The notes: generated by a model not told the origin, from the sequence alone. 64,000 nucleotides of DNA from Apoderus coryli (GCA_911728435.2 OU452198.1:21486001-21550000); one strand, 5' to 3'; numbered from the stretch's first letter, positions 31,948 to 43,143 are shown. Numbers and translations are program-made.

Positions 31948-32951
31948 ATATCTCGCTTCCAGGCCGACCGAAAGTGCTCTTGCTTTATGGTTACTTTCAT
32001 GGATGTGTATATTTCAGGGTGCTTCGATTGGTGTACCTCACACCTCACCTCGGGAAAGTGATTTGCCAGCATCCCAGTTAGACATTCTGGAGTGGTACTA
32101 GGATGCAATCTGGTCACATGCAATGTTACCAACTTAGGCACAGCTTGAACTGTGGAATTATTGTCGTCATTATTTCCCACAACAAACCTACGTTTTCGCC
32201 GATTGTTAACTGTGCGAAATCCATCACCATCCGTTTCGTCACCCAGTTGCAAAATATGTTGCACTGTATTCGTGGACTGCGCTTCCAATATTGCTGCATT
32301 TAACGTTTTTGCATCTATTAGTGCTTTAGATTTATTATTTGATATTACAGTTTGTTTATTTTGTTTTTGCTTATGATCCAGTGACATTGACATCTTCGGA
32401 TTAGTTTTTGACGTTGACGTACTATTATTAGACATTCGACATGTACTCGTTGAGGTGTTAGGAACGTTGCTAAGAAGGCATTTTGAACTAATGTTGCTAA
32501 TGTTTCCACTCACAACGTCGGTATAACTAGCGCCAGCAGTGTTGCCAGATTGCTCATGCTTGTTGGAATTTTCTGGAACATTGCCGAACAGTAATAATTT
32601 TTCTTCTAATGACATAATGTATTTTTTCTGTATTTCAATAGTATATTCCATCTGAGAAGTTAATCTATTGGATAATTTTAACTCACGCTTCAAATTAACG
32701 GCTTCACCTTCAGTATGACCTGATACAGATCCATTTTCATTTTTTTTAACCATGATGGCATGGAAAGTTGATTTACATTCGTTACATAGCCACAGTATAT
32801 TGTTATTTTCCAAAATTGTTTTTAACCACGAATCTTTAATCGACACGCACATGAGATGATACTTATTTTTACAATTATAGCACTCTACAGCTTTAGAATT
32901 AACGAGAAAATTGTGCTCATAAATTTTACACGCATCGACAGTAGCCGTCAT
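31887..32951 (-). CDS. LINE ORF1 protein with PHD-like finger
   Basis: This 354-residue open frame starts at the ATG at 32951 (MTATVDACKIYEH). The open frame extends further upstream, but that part is flanking DNA outside the LINE. Residues about 7-60 form a PHD-like zinc finger with VECYNCKNKYHLMC and WLCNECK. A coiled-coil-like segment follows (KRELKLSNRLTSQMEYTIEI), then a Ser/Thr/Asn-rich linker and a C-terminal RRM-like block beginning VTLHVTRLHPSTTPECLTGM. ORF1 proteins of CR1-type LINEs bind element RNA. The frame overlaps the start of ORF2 by about 60 bases in another frame. It is open throughout although ORF2 is broken. Confidence 0.85.
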   Translation of the reverse strand: MTATVDACKIYEHNFLVNSKAVECYNCKNKYHLMCVSIKDSWLKTILENNNILWLCNECKSTFHAIMVKKNENGSVSGHTEGEAVNLKRELKLSNRLTSQMEYTIEIQKKYIMSLEEKLLLFGNVPENSNKHEQSGNTAGASYTDVVSGNISNISSKCLLSNVPNTSTSTCRMSNNSTSTSKTNPKMSMSLDHKQKQNKQTVISNNKSKALIDAKTLNAAILEAQSTNTVQHILQLGDETDGDGFRTVNNRRKRRFVVGNNDDNNSTVQAVPKLVTLHVTRLHPSTTPECLTGMLANHFPEVRCEVHQSKHPEIYTSMKVTIKQEHFRSAWKRDIWPNGALVSRFLMRRGMTSV

Positions 32952-33255
32952 GTTTTTTTTACTGTTATGTATGCTGGAAAAAATACGTATTAATGATGGC
33001 TGCTGACAAGTCATTGTACTTAGTGGTGTCAGATGATATATAGCTTTTAATGGAATGGAATGAAAGACGTCTACTCCACAATATAATCTTCTATAATTAA
33101 AGCAAAGTACAACCATACGTAGAACTTTAATCATAATTATATATAGTTTGTCTTAAGGTTGTTTGTAAGAATTGAAATCAAGATTATTATTATTGGCATT
33201 TACAAGTTGCGCCTGCGCATATTTTGTTTGGATTTTAAATTTTGATAGTTTACAT

Positions 33256-33461
33256 CAGTGGTGGCCAACCCGTCGATCGCGAGCCCCTGGTAGCTCGCGA
33301 AGAGAATTCTGGTACGTAGCTCCCAACATATTTCACATATTTCAAAATAGAAAATATTCACTAAACTAAAGAAAAGGCGGTTTTCATGTTAGTTAGCTGA
33401 AGCGCAGACTAAGTCCAAAAAAAAAAAAAAAAAAGACTTTGAGAAGGTTGGCGACCACTGG
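33256..33461. mobile_element. hAT-type MITE, 206 bp
   Basis: Terminal repeats CAGTGGTGGCCAACC and GGTTGGCGACCACTG are inverted with one mismatch. The element is flanked by an exact 8-bp duplication GTTTACAT (33248-33255 and 33462-33469), the duplication size of the hAT superfamily. The interior has CGCGAGCCCCTGGTAGCTCG, typical of hAT MITEs, and a long A-run at about 33417-33435. No coding capacity. Confidence 0.93.
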
Positions 33462-33469
33462 TTTACATA

Positions 33470-34116
33470 CACACTGGTTGTTTAGTGTAAGCTCTGCGTG
33501 TACACGTATAGTATACTGAGTGCGTCAGATTGAATTTTATTTTAATTTAATAAAATTACATTGCTTAAAAATGGTAAAGACCATTAGATGCCTATACTAC
33601 ATTATATTTATTTTCCTTCACTTACCTTAAGCGCTTATTATATATAATACTTACCTTTTTATATTAATATTAAACTCGTATTAAATGTTCATATTTGGTC
33701 GTTTAAATAAACTATAACTGGTCTTCTGAGACTGCACATTCCCTTGCAATTTCGTTGGTTTAGTGTTATAGTTTAGTTTAGATAAATGGTTTCTGTGGTG
33801 ACAACAACGTGGCGCCCCTAAAAAATTTAAGCTTATAATATACCCTGCCCATCTCCACTGTGCTGGCGGCCACTACAGAAAAGGCAGTCAAGAAATACCC
33901 TCTATGAGCTGTTTGAAGTTTAGATTTAAAATGGGACGTCACATGGCTCTTAAAAGAGCCGCGGTATAATGCTGTTATTGGGCGGGATATTTCAGTCGGC
34001 GAGAAGCGTGGAGTGTGTTAAGTTGTGTCGGCACTCGGAATAGGTAGTATTTTACAAGTTTTGTTCGGCAGTTTCGGTTTTTTTGTTTTGAGTTTAGTAA
34101 TTACACGTGTATTAAA
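33470..34116. other. Non-coding; leader of piggyBac relic 2
   Basis: A TGGCGCCCC string near 33813 with CTGCCCATCTCCACTG after it parallels 3573-3640 and may be an LTR-element primer site. 33930-34116 is probably the 5' untranslated region of the piggyBac that follows. No gene recognised. Confidence 0.4.
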
Positions 34117-35775
34117 GTGGCGGATGCTAATGCTATACCGGGACCTTCAAATCCTAAAAAACAAAGATTCAGTGCAAAAAAATATTTAACAGACAGCGAA
34201 TTATTGGCAATATTGGAGGATAGTGAATTAGATGAGTTTGATTTTGTTAGAGAGAACTCTGATAGGGAGGATTGGAGTGATTACGAGGAAGTGAACAAGG
34301 ACGGAACCATGGTAGTTAACGAATTCTCTTTACCAAATAGTGATGAAGAAAACCTTATTGCAAATGTGCAGACATGTAATGCAAACAATAAAAAAGATAT
34401 AGAGTGGAAAGTACTACTGATATGAAAATCTTACCTTTTTTAAAAATGGGGAGCTTGCTTATTCCTCCAAATGGCAGTTCTCCTATAGATTATTTTCGTC
34501 ATATAATGAATGATGAGTTTCTTCAAGCAGTTGTTGAGGAAACAAACGCAAATTCAGTAAACATTTGTTTATCTCGTAACACGAAAGAACAGTCGCGTAT
34601 ATGTGATTGGAAAAACCTTACTTTACACTATTAGTCTTTCTGGGGGCTTTTCTGCATATGGGAAACGTAAAGCAAAAACATTTCCAAGACTATTGGAAAA
34701 AAGATGTTGTTTTTCACTGCAAACCAATAGCAGATAATATAAGTCGCAATCGTTTCCTACTCATATTGCGTTCACTACATTTTACAAGAAATCCAACACC
34801 TGAAGAACCGCTTCCAGAAGACAGGTTGTATAAGATCAGACGTGTTCTAAACTTTTTTAATAAATGTGAGAAATTTATTATCCTGGCCAACAACTTTCTC
34901 TGGACGAGTCGATGGTACTTTGGAAAGGACGTTTATCAATGCGTCAATATATTAAAAATAAAAGCCACAAATATGGCATTAAACTTAACATGATAACGAC
35001 TCCAACAGGACTGATACAAAAGGTTGCTGTGTATACAGGATGATATAGGAGGCCGAGGCCAGTCTCAAAAAGTTGTCATGCACTTGATGGAAAATAAATT
35101 AAACGTTGGACATCACCTGTACCTGGACAACTATTACACTAGTTTTGACCTAGCGAAGACCCTTTTGAATCACGGAACTCATTGTACTGGCACACTACTA
35201 TCGGATAGAAAAAATGTACCCATAGACGTCAAAAGCGCAAAACTTTCCAAGGGCAACACAATTTCTAGATATGCAGAAGGAATTATGATTGGTAAATGGC
35301 ACAATATAAGATATGTGAGTTACATATCGACATAACTCGAAAATAATATGATGGAAATAGAATCAAGGAGCAAAGAGAAAGTAAACAAACCTTATAACTC
35401 AGCACAATAAGTACATGTCAGGAATTGATAGACAAGTACAAATGTTATCTTATTATTCAGCTGAAAGGGAAACAATTCGTTGGCCGAAAAATATATTTTT
35501 CATTATATAGAAATGATGCTGTTAAATGCGAATCATCTATTCAATTAATACTCTGGATCCAAAATGCCGTTGCATGAATTCAGAATAAATGTAATAAAAA
35601 ATTTAATTTCAATTACAAATTAGTTTAGTTAGTGAAAGATGCACTCTTGTTTGAAGAAGGGAAATCGTACTCAAACTACTTATGAATGTTCCATATGCAC
35701 AGGTGCTCCAGGTTTCTGCTTGGAATGTAGTGACATTTTTCTGTTAACCAAAATTGATTTCACAACGAAGTAACC
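34117..35775 (+). pseudogene. piggyBac transposase relic 2
   Basis: The N-terminus reads ADANAIPGPSNPKKQRFSAK from a GTG codon at 34117; there is no ATG at the expected start. Blocks follow in shifting frames: SPIDYFRHIMNDEFLQAVVE, FLGAFLHMGNVKQKHFQDYW, DNISRNRFLLILRSLHF, LSLDESMVLWKGRLSMRQYI (first catalytic Asp), ATNMA/HKYGIKLNMITTPTG, HLYLDNYYTSFDLAKTLL (second Asp), MSGIDRQVQMLSYYSAERET and a C-terminal CxxC finger ECSICTGAPGFCLEC. This is the full domain order of piggyBac transposase. At least five frameshifts or stops disable it. It belongs to a different lineage from relics 1 and 3. Confidence 0.93.
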
Positions 35776-35875
35776 GATAAAATCGTATAAATTGTAAGTA
35801 AACAATGAAAATATTTCTAGTTGGTAAATCTCTAAGTTAGCCCTACTCAACAGCAAAATTATGTCCCAACACTTG

Positions 35876-36480
35876 TTAGAGCTGATGTATCAACTTTTTC
35901 GTTTTCGTAGTGTTTCTCCTTTTACCAACAAGTTTTGGCAAAGTAGGTAACTGTGCCTGTGTAATGTCAAAATATCCAATCTGGCGTTTCTCTGGTACAA
36001 GTATTGAAGAGGAAACATTTCCGTTGGATGCATAGCTTGTGGATGGCAATGATGGCAAAGGATTGCGAGCTATAAGTCGAGGTGATGGAGTTGTATTTTC
36101 TGTTTCATCAATTTTCGGTAGTAGTTCTTGGTCAGTGGATGTGCTGTATTGGCACTAATTGGAGACCTTTCCCTTTGTGAATCTCCCTCAACCAAATCCA
36201 TATCTGTAGTAGCAGCAGCAACGAAGTCAGCATCGGTAAATACATCAGGATTAAAGGGGTATATGGCTGTTTTTGCAAATCCATTTATGGCATTTATTGA
36301 AACCGCAGCCTTTAACTAAGCTTCTCAAAAAATTTTCTCAGTCTGAAATACAGTGACAGCTCTTCCAGCATTCCAGTGATTGATTATTGTAAATGCTTAA
36401 CGGATACATGACACTTACGTCAAGCGGTTGAAGCCTGTGCGTGCAATCATCATCATCATAGGCAGAGTATCATAACGTGA
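35876..36480 (-). pseudogene. pogo/Tigger transposase C-terminal relic
   Basis: On the minus strand, shifted frames give THRLQPLDVSVMYPL-like sequence (near 36440), then AAFKTAGIYPFNPDVFTDAD (near 36300), and a low-complexity tail PSLPSTSYASNGNVSSSILV with a basic end. The H-x-LQPLDV and GIYPFNPDVFTDADF blocks mark the end of the DDE_1 domain of pogo/Tigger/CENP-B-like transposases. The N-terminal HTH domains and the DDE core are missing. Confidence 0.8.
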
Positions 36481-36889
36481 TTTGTCGGGCTCTCAAAATA
36501 AGTTCCAAATTTTTCGTTCATACAATAGAAATAAAGTAAAAATTAAATTAAAATAGTGTAAAGACAAAACGCTAGCAGGAGACCAATTGTCCTTCTGCTA
36601 GCATCAACCAAAATATTTGGGTATCAGTAACGCTTCGGACGGTGGTCTCCAAACGTTCGGTCGTCGATGCCAAATAATGCAAAATTATAAAATGAATTTG
36701 TGTCCGTAAATATAAATGAAAAATAATTTCGTGGCATAGCCTATTTTTAGCTAGTGTTACCTATACATTGAATTTGTTCGGCCTCTGTATGGGGGGATCA
36801 CGTCCACTTCAACAGCATAAACATACAAGAGATATTACCTAATATTAAGTATTAAAAAAAGAATATCCTATGAAGATAAACTAAGGAGC
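36481..36889. other. No gene; short inverted repeat
   Basis: Eight-base arms GCTAGCAG / CTGCTAGC lie near 36572-36602. CGTTCGGTCGTCG-rich words follow near 36655. Nothing coding recognised. Confidence 0.5.
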
Positions 36890-38130
36890 AGATTTACAAA
36901 TGTGGTAAATTGTCATAAAACGAATGAAAGTCTTTAGGAAGAGTTGATTTAAGTTCCATTAAATGTTAGAACTTTTCGATTTTATTTGGTATAGGCGTAT
37001 GATACACCAACGACAACTCTTCTAAATTCCAGTTTTGTTTATCCTTTTTTGTCACTCTATAAGCTAAAGGTGCCCATTCATCTGTATGCCTGATTTTATA
37101 GTAAATTCTTTGTTCATTATATTGAAGTCCTCTGATGTGAGTGACAGTCGCATCAATGGCAGTTCTGCCGGGACGTATAGAACTGATGTATTAGACATCT
37201 TTAAAATTTTTAAAATAGGTGTGATCTAAATACTCCACCCTATAGGGTTTTGGATGTATGCGAGCAGTTTTACAAACATTTAAGTAGTCCGCTGGAACAT
37301 TTATAATTCTGTGTTTGAGTTTCCGCTCGATAGTGGAGTGCATTGAATCGCACTCCATTTGTGTATGACCTTTTTCTAAAAAATTGTGATTTTACTCTTT
37401 TGTGCAAGGTTCAAAAGTGCGTTGGAAAGTATTGCGATTCTGTTCTGTCCTGTGCATCCATCACTGTACAAAAGAACTTTTTCAAAAGAATATTTTTGAG
37501 GAACAACGTATGTCTCCAAAAACTTGTAAATAATAGTAGCAAATGTGTTGGCAGTTAGTACAGCGTGGCCCTCATGCCAGAGATATCAAAAACCATTCAA
37601 GGAGTGAATGTCCATGATCGTAATCAATTAATTTTGTCTTGTAATAAAGAGCACTAACGATTTGGGACTCAATAGGACCGATTGCAGATCCATTGTATAA
37701 ACTTTAACATCTTTTCTATTTTTATCAATTTCCTTGTTCATTCGAGCTTAGTATTTTTTTGCCTCATGATCTTGATAAGTATCTTTATCAATATTACCAG
37801 TTTTGTACACTACGGATGTGTCACACTCGTCTTTTTGGGTGAAAAAAGTGCTAAATTGAAATCTTCGACAGTATTATTAAAGGTTGCAATCGATACTGGT
37901 TGTAACTAGTTTTTTATGCAGCATTCAGATCTATAAAATCGATATAATTCCATTTTTGTTTGCAAATTTCTCTTAAGATACAATTTTTGGTCTATTTTCG
38001 ATAATAATGTGATTCTAGTTTTGATACTACATTGAAAAAATTTGATAAATGTTCCTTCTGTTCATTTATTTTTGCAGTCCTGAGTTTAGTTTTCTGGGAG
38101 AAAATTCGTATGTATGTCGTGAGGGTTATC
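36890..38130 (-). pseudogene. SDxxxGQ transposase-like family, core relic
   Basis: Minus-strand frames read LSNFFNVVSKLESHYYRK, FSPKKDECDTSVVYKTGNID, EIDKNRKDVKVYTMDLQSVL, VLTANTFATIIYKFLETYVV, EKVLLYSDGCTGQNRIAILS, KGHTQMECDSMHSTIERKLK, IINVPADYLNVCKTARIHPK, YRVEYLDHTYFKNFKDV and DEWAPLAYRVTKKDKQNW. The SDGCTGQNR and GHTQMECDSMHSTIE blocks parallel SDNSMGQQKN and GHTQNEADAVHSIIE of 20335-21366, so both belong to one family; the CxxC after PKKD has become CxxS here. There are several stops and frameshifts. An N-terminal part lies at 40745-41374, beyond a BEL insertion. Confidence 0.75.
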
Positions 38131-38159
38131 ATCGGTTATATTATTAAAGAAGTAATCCA

Positions 38160-40736
38160 TTGTGGTTATATTATTGTTCACTTGACAATGAAAATTTTCC
38201 TTTAGCTTCAAATGCCTTATTCAATAATACGTATGTCGATGACATTTTAGCTGGAGCTGATTCTTTTGAAGATTGTCAGAAGTTAAAAGAGGAATTAATC
38301 AGTTTGTTGAAAAAAGGTTCTTTTAAACTTCATAAATGGAGTTCTAATTCTAAGAGTCTTTTAAATAATATTCCACCAGAAATTCAATATTTGGATGAAT
38401 TTTGCCTAAATAAAGATAATGCCATTAAAGCTTTAGGTATATCTTATAATGTTATAGAGGATGTTTTTAAAATTACTCCACCACTCTATGAAAATGTTGA
38501 TATTAATCAGTGTATGACAAGTACTCAGTTGTATTTGTAAATTTTTTGATCCATTAGGTTTAGCGGGTCCTGTAATTGTTTCAGCAAAACTTATTATGCA
38601 AAAACTATGGCTATCAAAATTAAATTGGAACGACATTTTACCTGATGAATTCTTAAATTTATGGCAAAAGTTTGCTATTAGGTTAAATAAAATGCATATA
38701 GTAAGTACAGCCAGATATTTACAATTGTTTAATGCAAATTGAATTGATTGGTTATTGTGATGCGTCTTCAGTTGCATATGGAGCAGCATTATACATCAGA
38801 GCAATTTTTGAAAATAATATTTATTGCAATTTATTGTGTTCAAAATCAAGAATTGCTCCAATCAAACAAAAATTGAGTATACCAAGATTAGAGTTAAATA
38901 GTGCATTACTTTTGTCTATTTTAACGGCTAAAATTTATACCTTATTAAAGAATTATATACAAGATGTATTTCTATATTCGGATTCTCAGGTTTGGCTAGC
39001 TTGGATAAAATCTAATCCATTAAAATTAAATCCATATATTTCAAATAGAGTTACGAAAATTCAAGAAAATTCTTTTAAATGGTTATACATCAATGCAAAA
39101 GAAAATCCTTGTGACTGTTTGTCTAGGGGTTTGTAGCCTGAAGAATTAGAGAATAATATTTTATGGTTTAATGGACCTTCTGATTTATTAAAATTAAATT
39201 TTTTGTATAATAATACTCAGCCTTTAAATTTTCCTTCACCTTTACCTGAAGAGAGACCATACATTTTATCAAATGTAGTCGAAACTGCACCCGAATCTTT
39301 CTTTATCAAATATTCTAATTTTATTTTCCTTCAGAGAGTTATAGCTTATGCATTGACATTTGTATTTAATATTTAACATAAAAAAAATAAAAATATTCAT
39401 GAAACCTTATCCATTGAGGAATTGGAAAATGCCTTTTATACCATTATAAAAAGTGAACAGCAGATTTATTTGAAAAAAGAATTGAATTGCCTCCGTGCAA
39501 ATAAAACTATAAACAATTCGTAATTAGTTCCACTTTATCCTTTCATAGATAGCAAAGGAAGTTTGCGTGTTGGTAAGAGGCTGCATAATGCAAGTCTTTC
39601 ATGTAATCAAAAGGATCCAATCATTCTCCCAAAAAATACAAAAATACAACACATAACAAAATTAATTATTTTGCGCGAACACGAGAGACTTCTTCATGCA
39701 GGTCCAAAACAGTTATTAAGCAGTCTTCGAGAAAATTTTTGGATTATAAATGCTATTCGAGAAATTAAAAAATTCACTCATAAGTGTATTACTTGTTTCA
39801 AATTAAAGGCGCAATGTGCAGAACAATTAATGGGATCTTTACCAGAAAATAGAGTAAAACAGTCTCGTCCATTCCAAAATGTAGGAGTAGATTTCTGTGC
39901 GCCATTTTTAATAAATCTCGTGTAACAAAAGCTTATACTATTTATTTATTTGATTTTCAGTTAAAGGAATGCATTTAGAATTAATGTCAAACCTAACCAC
40001 TGAAAATTTTTTAGCTTCTTTAAAAAGATTTTGTTACAGACGAGGAAAACCATCTCAGATATATTGTAATAATGGCGGTACATTTATCGGTGCAAAGAAT
40101 GAATTGAACGAAATTTATAATTTATTAGATAATGAGGAAAACAAAATTTTTCGAACGATGAAAAAATTAAATTAAATTTTATTCCTACTCAATCACCAAT
40201 ATTTGGTGGATTCTGGGAAGCATGAATAAAAAGTACCAAATATCATTTAAAGCGCATAGTTGGTAATGGGCAGCTAACTTATGAAGAATTCAATTCTCTT
40301 ATAATTTAAATAGAAAGAATTTTGAATTCTCGTCCATTAACCCCTATAAGCGATGATCCTTCAGATTTTAGTGTCTTGACATCAGGACATTTCCGTATTG
40401 GTACCACACTATCAAGTTTTCCAGAACCAAATATAATTTCTGTTCCGCAAAATAGGTTATCATTTTGGAAATTGTGTACTCAAATGCAACAACATTTTTG
40501 GATCAAATGGCATAAAGATTATATAACACAATTACACAATAGACCAAAAAGTGTATCGTGATGTTCCTAATGTAACCGAATGAAAGATGACAAATTTCCA
40601 TCTTTAAAGTGGCCCTTGGGTAGAATAACGGAAACTGTTAAAGGTAAGTATGGCAAGGTGAGGTTAGTTAGAGTAAAAACTGCTAACGGAAGTTATTTAA
40701 GAGCAATATCGAAAATAGCAATATTGCCAATTAATT
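38160..40736 (+). pseudogene. BEL/Pao Pol relic (RT end, RNase H, integrase)
   Basis: Plus-strand blocks appear in order: SNALFNNTYVDDILAGADSF with the YVDD RT box (near 38230), LKEELISLLKKGSFKLHKWS, FDPLGLAGPVIVSAKLIMQK, RNase H GYCDASSVAYGAALYIR and FLYSDSQVWLAWIKSNP, an integrase zinc finger REHERLLHAG...HKCITCFKLKAQ, VGVDFCAPF from the integrase core, and a C-terminal LKWPLGRITETVKG...VKTANGSYLRAISKI domain ending near 40736. Gag, protease and the first half of RT are missing at the left. Stops near 38540, 39137, 39378 and 39923 and frameshifts inactivate it. It lies antisense within the SDxxxGQ relic, whose two parts flank it. Confidence 0.92.
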
Positions 40737-40744
40737 AATTTTCA

Positions 40745-41374
40745 GGTCCTAAAGATTTTGATCTTGATTGATTTTTCTTCTTGTTTCTTTTTACCAAAAT
40801 ATTCTTTTCCTTCTTGCCTTAATATCTTATTTTTATTTTTCTTCCATTGCTTTTGATCTACATGACGTTTTTTTGCGTGTTCTTACGAGAGTTTCATTTA
40901 TATTGTTTTGTAGTTATTGTATCATTTTCTTCACTTGAAATGTTTTCATTTTTGCTTGGTTCGTAACATGATTACGGAACGGACTACGGAAATAGAGTTT
41001 TGATATTTTTCCGAGAGAACAAGATCCTGTTGATGTTCAGGTACAATTTCATTTCCACCTTCAGGCAAATTTGAACACACAAAATTCAAGTTAGCACCTT
41101 CTTGTTCAGCTAGGTGAATTAATTCTTCGTCAGTAATTAAATTGTCATCAGTTATGTCGGTGTAGTCATTAGGTATTGACATCATTTGATCTACTATATT
41201 GCTGCTATCAACAAATAATTTAGAAATGTCTTCATTTTGAGTAGAAGTTGCATTAACGGTTAACACATTGTCTATGTTGGTATCATTTTCTATATTGGCT
41301 TTTTCTGGAATATTGATTCCAGCTATTGAAACCATTTTGTACCCAGTATCGATCCATTCTGAATAAATAAACAT
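40745..41374 (-). pseudogene. Probable N-terminal part of the SDxxxGQ family relic
   Basis: An acidic frame from 41374 (MFIYSEWIDTGYKMVSIAGI...) runs to a stop at 40946. Shifted frames then give EPSKNENISSEENDTITTKQ and a basic block KRHVDQKQWKKNKNKILRQE, of the sort that opens this family ahead of the Cys-containing core. With the core at 36890-38130 on the same strand and the BEL relic between them, the simplest reading is one gene split by a BEL insertion. The link rests on position and on resemblance of the basic block from memory of the family, so it is moderate. Confidence 0.45.
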
Positions 41375-41606
41375 TGAAGTTTTGTTAAATATTGGAATCG
41401 TTTTTTAGTTACTTTAGTTGCAGGCACATTTTCCAAATAGAACTTGTTTTGCATAATCGATTTCCTCATTTTTTGCGATACAAGTTTTAAATAAAACGCT
41501 GGCAGATGCACCAGTGTAAATTAGAAGATTTAAAATTTTGTTTTTATATTTCAATTTTATAAAATTTAGACCATTTACCTGTAATATTTTATTGTGAGTT
41601 TCTTTC

Positions 41607-42910
41607 CTATTGGTCTCGAAAAAATGTTAAGGTGTTCATTTCACTGTTTGGTTTATATCTGTTATTGTCAGTGCTGTTTTCACTATTAGTCATTAAATAT
41701 GTCCGCAGTGACGAGTTTCCTCTATTTGTACCTCTACCAGAGCCCCTATTAGAACCTCTATTATGAAAAGATCTACTAGTGTTTTGTCTAGAAGAACTAA
41801 AATTACCTGGAGTATTATGACTATTACAGCTTCCACGGTTGTTGAAAGTTTTGTTACGATTATTATAATTTTGATAATTATGCCTATTCTGAAAATGATT
41901 ATAATTTCCTTTCCCGCAACCATGCATGCTAAAAACTTGTTGGTTTACGTTTTTTCCCGAAACTTCCTCATCCTTGGCTCCACAAATTGCCTCGCTCAAC
42001 GTTGAGTAATTCCTCGCCTTTATAATAGTGCGTAGATCAGAATTTTGAAGACCATTAGAGAATGAATTGATCGCAATTGTTTCATTAATTGGTCTCAAAA
42101 CATCTAAAGCTTGGGAGTTTCCTTCAGCTTGAGTTATTGTCAAATTAACTAGCAATTCCTCTATGGATTTCCCATACTGCTCAACTGATTGAAATCCCTG
42201 TTTAGCGTTATTAAGTTGAGTTGAAAGAATGTTAGCTGATCTTTTTATCAAAAAATGTAGTTTTAAATCATTAACCAATAGAGCGTTATTTGATACTGCT
42301 CAACTGATTGAAATCCCTGTTTAGCGTTATTAAGTTGAGTTGAAAAAGTGTTAGCTGATCTTTTTATCAAAAAATGTAGTTTTAAATCATTAACCAATAG
42401 AGCGTTATTTTGATACGTGGATAGTCTGATTTTTGCAAGTTCCGACAATCGAGTTTTTAGCACGTATGTAGTTAACAGTTTCTTACCGTTTTCGTCTAAA
42501 AGTGAGTCATATAATTCGATTGCGTCAATAAGAGATTTCGTTACATTTTCAGAACCATTCATAATAGGCAGTAAGCTAGCCGCTGTCTTTAAATCAAATT
42601 TCTCTGCCATATTTATTTTGTTAATAATATCCAACCTATTATTAATTATTGTCCTAAGATTATCAATTATTTGGATTGTTTTTGTAACACTTATTTTAAT
42701 TTCACTTACTACTTTTGGGTCTATTTTATTTATATTATTATTATCATTTTGCCTTAATTGAATAAAATTTATTTCTATCCTACCTATGTTCTCTAAATTA
42801 CGATTTTTCTTAACGGCATTCCCTCTGATTTCACTATTTTCTTTATTAATATTACTCTGGATCCGGGTCAGTTCATTTAATAGTTCTGTAAAATTTCCAA
42901 CATATTCCAT
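41607..42910 (-). pseudogene. Errantivirus-type Gag relic
   Basis: It starts MEYVGNFTELLNELTRIQSN at 42910. It has a helical capsid region with AEKFDLKTAASLLPIMNGSE, LLTTYVLKTRLSELAKIRL and VLRPINETIAINSFSNGLQN, and ends in an Asn/Arg/Gly-rich tail (NRGSGRGTNRG) without zinc knuckles, like Gag of gypsy/17.6-type insect elements. A 119-bp tandem duplication at 42175-42412 shifts the frame and splits it into two overlapping open frames (42910-42263 and 42278-41607). No Pol follows; unrelated sequence begins after 41600. Confidence 0.8.
42175..42412. repeat. 119-bp tandem duplication inside gag
   Basis: TACTGCTCAACTGATTGAAA and the following bases occur at 42175 and again at 42294, with only a few differences. 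As 119 is not a multiple of three, the duplication shifts the Gag frame. Confidence 0.9.
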
Positions 42911-43143
42911 ACCATATTCAATATTTAGTCGAACTCATTATTTCCTAAAACAATATTCAAGATATCTTTTTAGTTACCGCTACATTGGTTCAGCCATCTT
43001 GTGCCACGACAACTTCATTTTTTTTTCTGTGATAATTATTATTATGAATATTTTCCATCTGCATTTTGCTGCCCATGACTTATACCAACTTTATTTTAAT
43101 TTTCAAACCCATTAACCAACCAATCTTCGACGTTATTTATCCT

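Larger units (their letters stand above)
28982..32962 (-). mobile_element. CR1-like non-LTR retrotransposon (LINE)
   Basis: The two-ORF LINE lies on the minus strand. Its 3' end carries an AATAAATAAATAA-type tail near 28980 and its 5' end lies only about 11 bases before the ORF1 ATG. It is flanked by TGTTAT at 28976-28981 and at 32963-32968. The sequences just outside both ends match one continuous stretch at about 24195-24265, which is effectively the empty site and fixes the boundaries. A PHD-type zinc finger ORF1 plus endonuclease/RT ORF2 is the architecture of CR1-superfamily elements. ORF2 has two frameshifts, so the copy is inactive. Confidence 0.9.

Noticed and set aside
32952..33134. 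Upstream extension of LINE ORF1 to 33134
   Set aside because: The LINE ends at about 32962, as shown by the TGTTAT duplication and the empty-site comparison; the extra codons read through flanking DNA.
31896..33369. Plus-strand frames opposite the LINE (31895-32101, 32103-32303, 32152-32376, 33172-33369)
   Set aside because: They lie antisense to a clear LINE ORF1/ORF2 or a MITE and contain no recognisable domain.
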